NCBI GenBank assembly: GCA_900547105.1
Contig: URFL01000008.1
Coordinates: 1 to 64,000 of the forward strand
Source: an uncultured Oscillospiraceae bacterium
Lineage (GTDB): Bacteria; Bacillota; Clostridia; Oscillospirales; Acutalibacteraceae
Direction of reading: 5' to 3'
Length of the DNA: 64,000 nt
The notes under the pieces were generated by a model. It did no database searches, was not told the DNA's origin, and saw only the letters and a list, made by a program, of their open reading frames with translations. Numbering within the stretch: position 1 is the stretch's first letter; every line of letters starts with the position of its first letter. This document shows, in pieces, positions 9,126 through 18,240 of this stretch. The position numbers were made by a program, and so were the translations under genes.

Positions 9126-9172
9126 AAAGCGCCGGAACCCTCTTATAAAGGAGGTGTGTCCGGCGCTTTTTA
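9126..9172. terminator. bidirectional terminator after the MerR gene
   Basis: AAAGCGCCGGA pairs with TCCGGCGCTTT, with an inner CCTC/GAGG stem. T runs on both strands; it mainly ends the minus-strand merR transcript, whose stop codon overlaps its edge. Confidence 0.7.
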
Positions 9173-10009
9173 TACGTGGATCGGTTGAGCGATGCGGATC
9201 ACGTTGCGTTCGACCGAAATGTCGGTGCCCATGTATTGGTGGATGATACCGATCACCCGCAACGGTCCGTCCGGGATAAGCTGCTGATCACGGATGGCTT
9301 TTCCCAGTGCCAGATACGCCTCGTGCCGCGGCTCCGGCTGCCCATGATACCAGGTGATGCTGATGGCATCGCACGCCGGCACAATCGTCACATGCGGGTC
9401 GTCGACCGCTGCTGCCAAGGGGATGCAGGTTTGACAGCGGAACGGACGGGAAGGCTGCTGCGCCTGCAAAAGCTCCGGCGCATCGACCAGCGTGAAAAAA
9501 TCATTCGAGCAGTCGATGGATAGCCCATAATCGATCGCTTCCTTAAAAGCCATTTGGGTGGTGTTGTTGATGCGGTGATAGTCCGACCACGATTGTTCGA
9601 TGGGGTAGTCGATGTGATCCATCGAAACGCTTTTGGCGTAGCAAACCGCTTCGGGCAAACGCAGCCTCTCGATTTTCATATGGTTGCTTAAATCCACCCG
9701 CAGCTGCATCCGTTCTACCATCTGATTCAACTGCTGCTGCCGCCGCTGTAAAACCGCAAGGCAACTGTTAAAATCGCCGGGCACTTTGAAATAATCGTGA
9801 ATCTCTTTGCGAGTAAACCCCATTTTTTGCAAAGACAGAATCTGCAGCACATGCATTACGCTGGAGCAATCGTAATAACGGTATTCCGCTGTTCCTTCGC
9901 GTTTGACAGGGGAAAGCAAACCGTCCGCTTCCAAGCGCAGAATGGTGGCACGGCTGATCGAACAGGCGTGTGCCAACTGGTTGGCTGTATACAAATGGCT
10001 TTTTTCCAT
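9170..10009 (-). CDS. MerR family regulator with C-terminal effector-binding domain
   Basis: 279 residues from the ATG at 10009, preceded by AAAGGA; an earlier ATG at 10027 has no site. The N-terminal winged helix (TANQLAHACSISRATILRLE) and Tyr-Tyr wing (EYRYYD) are MerR-like, followed by a coiled dimerisation helix (RRQQQLNQMVERM). The C-terminal 150 residues are a GyrI/BmrR-like ligand-binding region with several Cys and His residues. Divergent from the FAD-oxidoreductase gene, whose promoter carries a matching dyad, so that gene is its likely target. Confidence 0.85.
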   Translation of the reverse strand: MEKSHLYTANQLAHACSISRATILRLEADGLLSPVKREGTAEYRYYDCSSVMHVLQILSLQKMGFTRKEIHDYFKVPGDFNSCLAVLQRRQQQLNQMVERMQLRVDLSNHMKIERLRLPEAVCYAKSVSMDHIDYPIEQSWSDYHRINNTTQMAFKEAIDYGLSIDCSNDFFTLVDAPELLQAQQPSRPFRCQTCIPLAAAVDDPHVTIVPACDAISITWYHGQPEPRHEAYLALGKAIRDQQLIPDGPLRVIGIIHQYMGTDISVERNVIRIAQPIHV

Positions 10010-10061
10010 TGCCCCATATCCTTTCATCGAAAAGTTGTTCTTTTATGAACAGGTTGTCTAT

Positions 10062-10091
10062 AGTATACGCCTTTTTTTCGCCCCATGTCAA
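10062..10091 (-). promoter_or_regulatory. promoter of the merR gene
   Basis: Minus strand TTGACA (10091-10086), 18-base spacer, TATACT (10067-10062). A small GTTC/GAAC dyad lies just downstream (10038-10050). Confidence 0.7.
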
Positions 10092-10175
10092 TAACCTTGC
10101 ACGAAACGGAGTATATAGTGCTGATATAGTGGATAAGAAATGGTTGCTATATACAAAGAAATTTCTAAAAAGCTA

Positions 10176-10206
10176 TTGACTTGTCCACTTGTGGACAGGT
10201 TACAAT
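10176..10206 (+). promoter_or_regulatory. MerR-type promoter and operator of the FAD-oxidoreductase gene
   Basis: TTGACT (10176-10181) and TACAAT (10201-10206) are separated by 19 bases, the over-long spacer typical of MerR-activated promoters. The spacer holds a perfect 7-2-7 dyad, TGTCCAC-TT-GTGGACA (10182-10197). Confidence 0.82.
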
Positions 10207-10268
10207 ACAACTAGAGAGAAGCCGAAGCTGCGATTCTTTGTGGAGAAAAATCAAAGGAGGATGGAGTT

Positions 10269-13200
10269 GTGCACAAAAAAAGACGGGCGTTAAAGTATGC
10301 GAAGCGGTTTTTGTCTGTTCTAACCGCTGCAGCCATGCTGGTGACCATGGGATTTTCGGCACTGCCTGTGGGGGCAGAGGACACTTCAAGCAAAGATGGG
10401 GAAGGGTATATGTACGACATTGTGATTTATGGTGGGAATGCCTCCGGTATTGTCGCGGCCATTCAGGCAGCCAAAATGGGGAAAACGGTTGCGGTGATTG
10501 AGCCGAATCCGTATCGTATCGGCGGATTGACTACCGGTGGCTTGAGCGACACCGATATTGGCCACGCCGGTGTGATCGGGGGCTTGTCCTACGAATTTTA
10601 CCAGCGGGTCGGCAAAAAGTATAACAAAGGCGTCGACTTTACTTTTGAACCAAAAGTGGCACTGGAAGTGCTGAACGAATGGGTAGAGGAATATGCTGAC
10701 AAGATCACCGTTTTTACGAACGAGCGGTTGAATCTGTCCAACGGTGTGGAGAAACAAGGAACCGCCATTCGGTCGATCACAACCGAATCGGGAAAAAAAT
10801 TCACCGCCAAAATGTTCCTCGATTGTTCTTATGAGGGCGATCTGATGGCGAAATCCGATGTCAGCTATGTGATCGGTCGTGAATCCAACGATACATACGG
10901 TGAAACGCTGAACGGCATCACCTCGGCGGATAACCAACACAACGGTGTTCCTACCGGTATCAGTCCCTATGTTGTCAAGGACGACCCGTCCAGCGGGCTG
11001 CTCCCGGGGATCAGCGAGGATTTTGGCGGCGAAACCGGCGATGGGGACGATAAAATCCAAGCGTACAACTTCCGCTGGACACTGACCAACCGCGCAGAAA
11101 ATCAGGTGGAAAGCTGTGAACCTGCCAATTATGACGAATCGCGCTATGAATTGTTGTTCCGCGCGTTTGAAGCCAACCCCAACTGGACCTTGGACAAAAT
11201 CTTCAAGACCACGCGGTGGCTGAAAAACGGCAAGGTCGATGCAAACAACAACTCCGGCATTTCCACCGACCTGATCGGCGGCAACTACCATTATCCCGAG
11301 GGCGATTATCAAACGCGCGAAAAGATCATTAAAGCGCATGAAGATTATCAGCGCGGACTGTTGTGGGCGCTGCAAACCAGCGACCGCGTGCCGGAAAACA
11401 TTCGCAACGAAGCAAAAAAATGGGGGCTGGCGGCTGACGAATTTACCGAAAACGATCATTGGCCGACCCAGCTGTATGTGCGTGAGGCACGCCGTATGGT
11501 CAGCAATTTTGTGGTAACCCAGCATGTTTGCAAAGCCGGCTCCAAAATTGTGGTAAGCGACTCGATCGGTATGGGAAGCTACAATATGGATTCGCACCAT
11601 ATTCAATATGTGGTGAAAAACGGGGAAGTGCGGCCGGAAGGCGATTTCTTCGCGCCGACCTCGCCTTACGCGATCAGCTACCGTGCAATTGTTCCGAAAG
11701 CAAACGAATGCACCAACCTGCTGGTGCCGGTTTGTCTGTCCGCTTCTCATGCAGCATATGGTTCGATCCGCATGGAGCCTGTATTTATGGTCTTGGGACA
11801 ATCGGCAGCCACGGCCGCTTGCCTGGCAATCGACGAAGGGGTTATTGTGCAGAATGTGAACTATAACCGCTTGAAAGAGCGTCTACAGGCGGACAAGCAA
11901 GTGCTGTACACCGATAACGCCGGTACCAAGCCGGGAGATAGCGGTGTCACCGGTCAATATACGGATGTGACGGTTTATCCGATCGAGGATTTGGACTACA
12001 CCGCGGGGCACAAAACCACCGGCACCGATAAACAGCCGCTGGAAACCGGTATTTTCTCGGTCAGCTACGCGACCGCACCTACCACGGACTATAACCGTGT
12101 GAAAAGTGCTGCGGTAGGCGATTTCATCCAGTTTGAAATTGATATTCCCGCTGCCGGTACCTATACCGTCAGTGCGGAAACCTATCTGCACCAATCCCGT
12201 GCCATGTATAAGCTGTATCTTCCCGATACCCAAACCTATCTGGGCGACGAGAAAGACCAGTATTGCGATTACAACACATCACAGGTGTACGATTCCGCGG
12301 ATCGTGTTAAACTGGATACCTTTGGCGATATCACGGTGTCTGCTGCCGGAAAGATGAAGCTGCGGTTTGAGGTGTCAGGCAAAAACGCTGCCAGTACCGG
12401 TTACAGCATGGCGTTTTGCGATATCCAGCTGAAAAACACGGCGGACGGTTCGGTGCTGGTGATTCCGGTAAAAGATCTGCCGACGACTACCGTGCCTGAT
12501 TCAACCTATGAACCGGTGGACTCGGGGATGTTCAGCACATCGTATGCGATGGCGCCCTCAACCAAATACCAGCGTCTGGTCACCTCCGGTGTGGGCGATT
12601 ATGTGGAGTATACCGTTGATTTGCCAAAAGCCGGCACCTACGCGTTGGGCGCGCAAACCTATTCTCAGAAAACCCGTGGTACCTATCGTGTATATCTGTC
12701 GGATTTCAATCAGTATCTGGGCGATACCTACGATCAGTACGGAACGCTGGACGCGGATTCTGCCCAGCGGGTGGTTACCAATATGTTCGGCGAGATCACC
12801 GTGACCGAGCCCAGATCCATCCGGGTGCGGTTTGAGGTAGCTGGCAAGAATTCTGCCAGCACCGGATACAGTCTGGCGTTTTGCAACCTGTTGGTGGCGG
12901 ATGCATCGCAAGGCTCTGTTGTTACCTCTGTGGCAGTGGACAGCAACGGCGGCAGTCTGGTGGCAGATGTCGCCGTGGATACGGCTACCGGCAAAGTACC
13001 GCAGCCGGATGTACCGGAGCGGGCAGGATACACGCTGGCCGGCTGGTATACCGATATGGATCTGACCAATGCGTTTGATTTTGAAAACGGTACGGCGGAT
13101 GGAAAAACAGTACTGTATGCCAAATGGGAGGCAGACATTCCCGATACCCGCACCGTTTCCTTCAAAACCAACTATGGCGAGGGCGGCAGCAGTACCAGTA

Positions 13201-13580
13201 GCCAGCATATTCTATCGGGTGAAAAAGTGTCTTTGCCGCGCGATCCCTATTGGGAGGGGCACACCTTTTTGGGATGGTACACCGATACGGCGTACAACAC
13301 CACATGGGATTTTGAAAAAAACACTGTCACGGCGGATACTGTGCTGTATGCCAAATGGATTTCCACTGCCGTTATGTACGGGGATACCAATTTGGACGGA
13401 GCAGTGACCGTTGAGGATGCGCTGATGACGCTGCAAGCTGCCGCCGATAAGGTGACGCTGACAACGGATCAGACCGCCGCCGCCAACGTGGATGGTGAAG
13501 GCGCGGTGACCGCGCAGGATGCACTGCTGATTTTGCAGCACACGACCAAGAAAATCGATGCCTTTCCGGTGGAATCCTAA
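10269..13580 (+). CDS. secreted FAD-dependent oxidoreductase with repeat modules and type I dockerin
   Basis: 1,103 residues from a GTG with AAAGGAGG eight bases upstream. Signal peptide about residues 1-36 (ending VGAED). The FAD_oxidored-type domain (about 47-545) opens with DIVIYGGNASGIVAA. Two homologous 160-residue beta-rich modules follow (from about 591 and 751; both contain SYA-x-AP, GTY and GKN-x-AS-TGYS). Then come two InlB B-repeat/Flg_new modules (ending in VLYAKW) and a dockerin (about 1036-1103) with DALMTLQAA and DALLILQ loops. FAD enzymes of this family oxidise varied substrates; a sugar or polysaccharide target is inferred only from the dockerin and context. Confidence 0.88.
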   Translation: MHKKRRALKYAKRFLSVLTAAAMLVTMGFSALPVGAEDTSSKDGEGYMYDIVIYGGNASGIVAAIQAAKMGKTVAVIEPNPYRIGGLTTGGLSDTDIGHAGVIGGLSYEFYQRVGKKYNKGVDFTFEPKVALEVLNEWVEEYADKITVFTNERLNLSNGVEKQGTAIRSITTESGKKFTAKMFLDCSYEGDLMAKSDVSYVIGRESNDTYGETLNGITSADNQHNGVPTGISPYVVKDDPSSGLLPGISEDFGGETGDGDDKIQAYNFRWTLTNRAENQVESCEPANYDESRYELLFRAFEANPNWTLDKIFKTTRWLKNGKVDANNNSGISTDLIGGNYHYPEGDYQTREKIIKAHEDYQRGLLWALQTSDRVPENIRNEAKKWGLAADEFTENDHWPTQLYVREARRMVSNFVVTQHVCKAGSKIVVSDSIGMGSYNMDSHHIQYVVKNGEVRPEGDFFAPTSPYAISYRAIVPKANECTNLLVPVCLSASHAAYGSIRMEPVFMVLGQSAATAACLAIDEGVIVQNVNYNRLKERLQADKQVLYTDNAGTKPGDSGVTGQYTDVTVYPIEDLDYTAGHKTTGTDKQPLETGIFSVSYATAPTTDYNRVKSAAVGDFIQFEIDIPAAGTYTVSAETYLHQSRAMYKLYLPDTQTYLGDEKDQYCDYNTSQVYDSADRVKLDTFGDITVSAAGKMKLRFEVSGKNAASTGYSMAFCDIQLKNTADGSVLVIPVKDLPTTTVPDSTYEPVDSGMFSTSYAMAPSTKYQRLVTSGVGDYVEYTVDLPKAGTYALGAQTYSQKTRGTYRVYLSDFNQYLGDTYDQYGTLDADSAQRVVTNMFGEITVTEPRSIRVRFEVAGKNSASTGYSLAFCNLLVADASQGSVVTSVAVDSNGGSLVADVAVDTATGKVPQPDVPERAGYTLAGWYTDMDLTNAFDFENGTADGKTVLYAKWEADIPDTRTVSFKTNYGEGGSSTSSQHILSGEKVSLPRDPYWEGHTFLGWYTDTAYNTTWDFEKNTVTADTVLYAKWISTAVMYGDTNLDGAVTVEDALMTLQAAADKVTLTTDQTAAANVDGEGAVTAQDALLILQHTTKKIDAFPVES

Positions 13581-13613
13581 CCATATAACCAGCGAAAGCG
13601 GTTGTCGTTTGTC

Positions 13614-13642
13614 TTGCCATTGTGCGGAAAATGTGCTATATT
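13614..13642 (+). promoter_or_regulatory. promoter of the GNAT gene
   Basis: TTGCCA, 17-base spacer, TATATT, about 50 bases before the start. No terminator is visible after the FAD-oxidoreductase gene. Confidence 0.6.
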
Positions 13643-13691
13643 CATCCTGCGAACAAAAAAGATGCCGCTTGGTTTGCGGGAGGTTTATACG

Positions 13692-14102
13692 ATGAAAGAA
13701 GTGGTTTATTCCACCCTTTGTAACGATGCCAAATCCATTCGATTACAGGTGTTCGTCAACGAACAGGGGTTTGAACAGGAATTTGACGATATCGATCCGG
13801 TGGCTCGTCATCTGGTGATTTACGACGGTGATCGTCCGGTGGCGACCGGACGGCTGTTTGAAGAAAACGGTGCAGCCGTGATCGGTCGGGTGGCAGTGCT
13901 GCCCGACTATCGCCAGCATCATTTGGGTGCGGCTGTGGTGCGGCGACTGGAAAAAGAGGCGAAAGCCGCCGGATACACGCGTGTGGGTTTGTCGGCGCAA
14001 TGTCGGGTGCGGGGATTTTACGAAAAGCAGGGCTACCACGCGGTCGGAGATATCTATCTGGACGAGTTTTGCGAACATATTCATATGGAGAAAGCATTGT
14101 AA
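13692..14102 (+). CDS. GNAT family N-acetyltransferase (ElaA-like)
   Basis: 136 residues, start after GGGAGGT. Acetyl-CoA motif A is IGRVAVLPDYRQHHLGAAVV, and the IRLQVFVNEQGF segment is typical of ElaA-like members. The substrate is unknown. Single gene between a promoter and a strong terminator. Confidence 0.85.
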   Translation: MKEVVYSTLCNDAKSIRLQVFVNEQGFEQEFDDIDPVARHLVIYDGDRPVATGRLFEENGAAVIGRVAVLPDYRQHHLGAAVVRRLEKEAKAAGYTRVGLSAQCRVRGFYEKQGYHAVGDIYLDEFCEHIHMEKAL

Positions 14103-14109
14103 AAGCGTA

Positions 14110-14139
14110 AAAGGAACCACCTATGGTGGTTCCTTTTTT
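14110..14139 (+). terminator. terminator after the GNAT gene
   Basis: AAAGGAACCACC-TAT-GGTGGTTCCTTTTTT, a perfect stem with six T. Confidence 0.9.
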
Positions 14140-14218
14140 GATAGGCTTTTTGGCTATTGTGACATAAAAACAGACCAAAAATTCTCTGGTCCGAAAAGCC
14201 GAAACCATCGGAAGGCTG

Positions 14219-14268
14219 TTGAAATAATCCAGACGATATTGTATACTTTTATTAGTTGCGACCGGTCG
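14219..14268 (+). promoter_or_regulatory. promoter and possible operator of the SGNH esterase gene
   Basis: TTGAAA (14219-14224), 17 bases, TATACT (14242-14247). The perfect palindrome CGACCGGTCG at 14259-14268 sits where transcription would start and could be a repressor site. Confidence 0.7.
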
Positions 14269-14323
14269 TTGTGTTTTCAGGCGGGCTTTCGCAGCAATAT
14301 ATGTGAAAAGGATGGATTTGGCA

Positions 14324-17300
14324 ATGAAGAGATGGATGCGCGTATTGGCGTCCACGGTGCTGGCGTGCAGCATGCTGGCGACCATGCTTCCTTTGGGAGC
14401 CATGGCTGCGGCAGACACGACTGTCAGCATCTCCGAGGCGGATGTCCTTGTGCATGGCCGTACCTACGAAAAGAACGATGCGCTCTGCTTGGATTGGAGC
14501 AATTCGGGTATTTCGTTCAACTTCCACGGTACCGGTGCCAAGGTGCAGCTGTCCGCGAACAGCATCAACCCGAACCCCGCGTATATGAATGTGTATGTTG
14601 ACGGTGCACTGGCACCGACCAGCTCGTTCCAGGTGGGCGCGGCGAAAAAAGAGTATGTGCTGGCGGAGGGCCTTTCGGCCGATGACCACACCATTTCGCT
14701 GCGCAAACGCAACGAAGCGGTGTATGGCGGCAGCGCAACGGTAAGTGTGTATGGCTTGACCATCACCGAGGGCGCGCTGACGGCGGCACCGAAAATGTCC
14801 GAGCGCCGCATCGAAGTGATCGGTGACTCGATCACCGCCGGCTTCGGTAACCTGGCGGCTGACACTACGGTGGGTTACAGCAGCCATGTGTCGGATGGTA
14901 CCAGCACCTATGCCACCATGACGGCGCAGGCGTTGGGTGCGGAAATTGATGTTATCGCGCGCAGCGGTATCCGTTTTGTGCGTGCCGATATCAATAACTC
15001 CATGTATCCGGCGTATGACAAGGTGTCGGGACTGGAGAACAAATGCAACGATGCCTATGATTTTGCGAACAACAAAAAAGATGTGGTTATTATCAACCTC
15101 GGCACCAACGATAACGGCGCCACGCTGAACGGCGAGCGCGTTACCGATGACTATGTGCAGAGCGAAACCAAAGAGTTTCTGAAACTGGTTCGTGAGAAAA
15201 ACCCGACCGCGAAAATCGTGTGGGCGTATGGTATCATGGGCTCCGGTCGTGCGGATGCGATCCAGAAAGCCATCAAAGAAATGAACGATGCCGGTGATCA
15301 GGATATCAGCTTCTATTCGCTGGCTTCCATCAACCCGACGCTGGAAGGCTACGGCAGCGGCAACCACCCGACGGTGACGACCGCTATCAACCGCAGCTTT
15401 GGTTTGGCAGCGTATATCTCCAGCTTGACCGGTTGGGATTATCACTATGATGTCGAGCTGGCGCAGGAGCTGCGCGTGGCGCAGGGCTATCTGGATGCGG
15501 ATTATTTGAAGCCCTACACCGAGGATTCGATCCAGACGTTGAAAGATAAAATCGATGCTGCCAAAGCGCTGACCAACCCGACCAACGAGCAGATCCAGAC
15601 GGCTGTCAAGGATATCCAGACTGCCCATCAGAATCTGACCATCGCGATGAACAAAGTGGCGGAAGTGGCAGGCAGCGAGCCCAAGTCGGGCACTACCCAC
15701 TATATGGCGGTGAACTTCCAGTCGAATGCGGATATGAGCAGTGCGCTGGATAACAAATGGTATCTTACCTATGAACTGAAAGCCGAAGCGGTAGGCGTTG
15801 AGCCGACCGATACCAAATGGTACAGCTACATCCGTAACGGTCGTGCGTATCTGACCAATGAAAAAGGTCAGGAAACAGAGATCGCGGCGGGGCTGTCCCT
15901 GGCTGGCTATGAGCCCGGCGAGGATGGCTATGCCAAAGTGACAGTCGCTGTGCCGGATAGCTTCCGCGAAAGCAGCACGGCTGTTAAGAGCTTCCGTTTG
16001 TTCTACTACAACGACACCGAGCACGCTCCGGAATCGGATCGCGGCGGGGTGGAATGGCCGACGAACAACAGCCAGGTTCAGATCTCGGTGCGCAATGTCG
16101 AGATGTGGGCTACGGTAATGAGCTTTGTCAGCAAAGATCAGCTGGAAGCGGCTGTGGCGGCGGCGAAAACCGATTTGAGCGATTATGAAGACGGCGAAGC
16201 CAAAACGGCATACGAAAAAGCGCTGGCGGATGCCAAAGCGGTACTGGCGAAAGACGATGCGACTCAGCGCGAAGTTAACGCAGCGCTGGAAGCGTTGGCA
16301 ACGGCAGATGCGGCTTTGGTGTTGAAGAGTGAATTGATCGCTGTGATTATGGCGGATGAGCGTACCAGCAAAGAAGATCATTATCTGAGCATGGATCAGG
16401 CACTGTCTACGCCGATCGATCTGACCCCGTATAAAAACGAGGAACTGATGATCAGCTACGACATTCGCATCAACACGACCGAAAATCATCCGGCACCGGA
16501 TACGGTTGGCTGGATCAATGCGATTCGCAACGGTCGTATGCGGTTGTTCTCGGTGGATGCCAGTGAGGCGAACAACGAGAACGGTATCAATGTCGGCGGC
16601 GACAGCAATGGTATGATTCATTGCGGACGTGATGAACTGGCGAACATTCAGCCGAATCAGTGGCTGACCGTGACCCAGCCGGTGCCGGCGGCGATTATGG
16701 AAGCCGGTCGTATTACCAAATTCCATATGTACATCTACAACGATCTGAACTCGGTGGATCCGTCCTACAGCAATAGCTTGGGTGTGACCGCCAGCTTGAA
16801 GAACATCAAGATCACCAAAGCCTCTTCGGATACTCCCACGGTGGACAAGGCCGAACTGAAGACTTTGTTGGATGGCCAGAAGGCGCATGACGATCTGTTG
16901 AAGCTGTACACGGCTGATTCTGTGGCGGCGTATGAAGCGCTGTTCACGGCTGCCAAAGCGGTGTACGAGAATGCCAATGCGACTCAGGAGCAGGTTGATG
17001 CGCAGGTAGCTCTGCTGAAAACCGCGGATAGCAAACTGGTGGAAAATCCGCCTGCACCGGTGTTTATGTACGGCGATGTCGATGGCAACGGTAAAGTGGA
17101 TTCCATGGATGCGCTGATGGTGTTGCAGGCGGCTGCGAATATGGTTCAGCTGAATGAAACGCAAACCAAGGCGGCGGATGTGGATGGCACTGCCGGTGTC
17201 AGCTCGATGGATGCGCTGGTGATCCTGCAATATGCGACTCACCTGTGGGATGCGCTTCCGCTGGCTCCGACCAAACCGGACGATCCGACTCCTCCCGCAC

Positions 17301-17362
17301 CGACACCGGATGCCGGCGAAGGTCTGGGCGAGGGTGACGGCGCCGACGATGTATTGCACTAA
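14324..17362 (+). CDS. secreted SGNH-hydrolase esterase (CE2-like) with FIVAR-like modules and dockerin
   Basis: 1,012 residues from the ATG at 14324 (AAAAGGA upstream; a GTG at 14303 is less well placed). Signal peptide to about residue 30. An N-terminal beta-sandwich is followed by an SGNH domain with nucleophile S169 (VIGDSITAGFG), LGTND block and H348 (GNHPT), the arrangement of CE2 acetyl-xylan-type esterases. Then three alanine-rich FIVAR-like helical modules interleaved with two related beta-modules (IRNGR in both), and a dockerin (DALMVLQAA / DALVILQYA). Unusually, a Pro-rich, Gly/Asp-rich tail of about 30 residues follows the dockerin. Likely deacetylates plant or host glycans as part of a dockerin-assembled complex. 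Confidence 0.87.
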   Translation: MKRWMRVLASTVLACSMLATMLPLGAMAAADTTVSISEADVLVHGRTYEKNDALCLDWSNSGISFNFHGTGAKVQLSANSINPNPAYMNVYVDGALAPTSSFQVGAAKKEYVLAEGLSADDHTISLRKRNEAVYGGSATVSVYGLTITEGALTAAPKMSERRIEVIGDSITAGFGNLAADTTVGYSSHVSDGTSTYATMTAQALGAEIDVIARSGIRFVRADINNSMYPAYDKVSGLENKCNDAYDFANNKKDVVIINLGTNDNGATLNGERVTDDYVQSETKEFLKLVREKNPTAKIVWAYGIMGSGRADAIQKAIKEMNDAGDQDISFYSLASINPTLEGYGSGNHPTVTTAINRSFGLAAYISSLTGWDYHYDVELAQELRVAQGYLDADYLKPYTEDSIQTLKDKIDAAKALTNPTNEQIQTAVKDIQTAHQNLTIAMNKVAEVAGSEPKSGTTHYMAVNFQSNADMSSALDNKWYLTYELKAEAVGVEPTDTKWYSYIRNGRAYLTNEKGQETEIAAGLSLAGYEPGEDGYAKVTVAVPDSFRESSTAVKSFRLFYYNDTEHAPESDRGGVEWPTNNSQVQISVRNVEMWATVMSFVSKDQLEAAVAAAKTDLSDYEDGEAKTAYEKALADAKAVLAKDDATQREVNAALEALATADAALVLKSELIAVIMADERTSKEDHYLSMDQALSTPIDLTPYKNEELMISYDIRINTTENHPAPDTVGWINAIRNGRMRLFSVDASEANNENGINVGGDSNGMIHCGRDELANIQPNQWLTVTQPVPAAIMEAGRITKFHMYIYNDLNSVDPSYSNSLGVTASLKNIKITKASSDTPTVDKAELKTLLDGQKAHDDLLKLYTADSVAAYEALFTAAKAVYENANATQEQVDAQVALLKTADSKLVENPPAPVFMYGDVDGNGKVDSMDALMVLQAAANMVQLNETQTKAADVDGTAGVSSMDALVILQYATHLWDALPLAPTKPDDPTPPAPTPDAGEGLGEGDGADDVLH

Positions 17363-17378
17363 TCTATCCTGTTAAAAA

Positions 17379-17406
17379 GAGGGATGCCTTCGGGCATCCC
17401 TCTTTT
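17379..17406 (+). terminator. terminator after the SGNH esterase gene
   Basis: GAGGGATGCC-TTCG-GGCATCCCTC followed by TTTT. Confidence 0.9.
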
Positions 17407-17551
17407 GCGTCTGTTCAGAGGAATGTTACGAAATTGTAAGGAAAATGACGGTTTTCTTTTCTTGACGCACAATGGGGGATAGGAGTATACTGAAAACCGT
17501 GGATAAACCCTTTGCAAAACGCATAAGCTGGATGGAAGAGAGGTGGGCATT

Positions 17552-18226
17552 ATGGCATCGTCGGAAGAGAAGCAAACTCAATCGGAACCGCACCATTTGT
17601 CCCTGCATGAAACAACAGAGGAATGGCGTTCGCACAAAAATGCCAAGCGCGTCATTTATGCTGTGACGATTGTCGGATTGGTTATTATCGCGGCTTTTGC
17701 CGTCTATGGCTTTGTGACAGGTATTTTTATGGATAAACAGGCACTGGAAAAGTTTATTGCCTCTACCGGTGCCATTGCGCCGCTGGTGTTTATTTTCATC
17801 CAGATCATTCAGGTGGTGTTTCCGCTGATTCCCGGCGGGGCCAGCTGTATGGTGGGAGTATGGCTGTTCGGTCCGTGGTGGGGCTTTTGGTGCAACTACA
17901 TCGGTATTTGTGTGGGCAGTATCATTAACTTCTTTTTGGGACGATTTTACGGAAAGCCTTTTATCCAATCGGTCACCAAACCGCAGACCTATGACAAGTA
18001 CATCGGTAAGATTGACAAAGGACGCCGGTTTGAGATTTTCTTTTTCGTGTCCATCCTGTTGCCCGGTTTTCCGGATGACCTTATCTGTATGCTGGCGGGA
18101 TTGACCAAAATGACGGTTCGGCGTTATACCGCTCTGCTTTTGATTGGCAAGCCGTTTTCCATTGCCCTATATAGCGTGGCATGGGCAGCAGCGGCGGACA
18201 AAGTGATGGCGTGGTTGATTAAATAA
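17552..18226 (+). CDS. VTT-domain (TVP38/TMEM64, DedA-like) membrane protein
   Basis: 224 residues from the ATG after AGAGAGGTGG. The cytoplasmic N-terminus is followed by about five membrane segments. The VTT core is visible in PLIPGGASCMVG and the later LLPGFPDDLICMLAGLT. Family members are thought to move or scramble lipids; no specific role can be assigned. It is followed 14 bases later by ybaK. Confidence 0.88.
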   Translation: MASSEEKQTQSEPHHLSLHETTEEWRSHKNAKRVIYAVTIVGLVIIAAFAVYGFVTGIFMDKQALEKFIASTGAIAPLVFIFIQIIQVVFPLIPGGASCMVGVWLFGPWWGFWCNYIGICVGSIINFFLGRFYGKPFIQSVTKPQTYDKYIGKIDKGRRFEIFFFVSILLPGFPDDLICMLAGLTKMTVRRYTALLLIGKPFSIALYSVAWAAAADKVMAWLIK

Positions 18227-18240
18227 AAGGAGACGATACA

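Noticed and set aside
10386..11801. Minus-strand open frame of 471 codons
   Set aside because: Antisense to the FAD-binding domain; no site, atypical composition.
13590..13610. Second cre site near GCGAAAGCGGTT
   Set aside because: Fails at the core CG-Y position; also not placed over a promoter of a carbon gene.
14252..17359. Minus-strand open frame of 1,035 codons
   Set aside because: Antisense to the SGNH esterase gene, which has motifs and a signal peptide; the reverse frame is Arg/His/Ile-rich without domain, so it is a codon-usage shadow.
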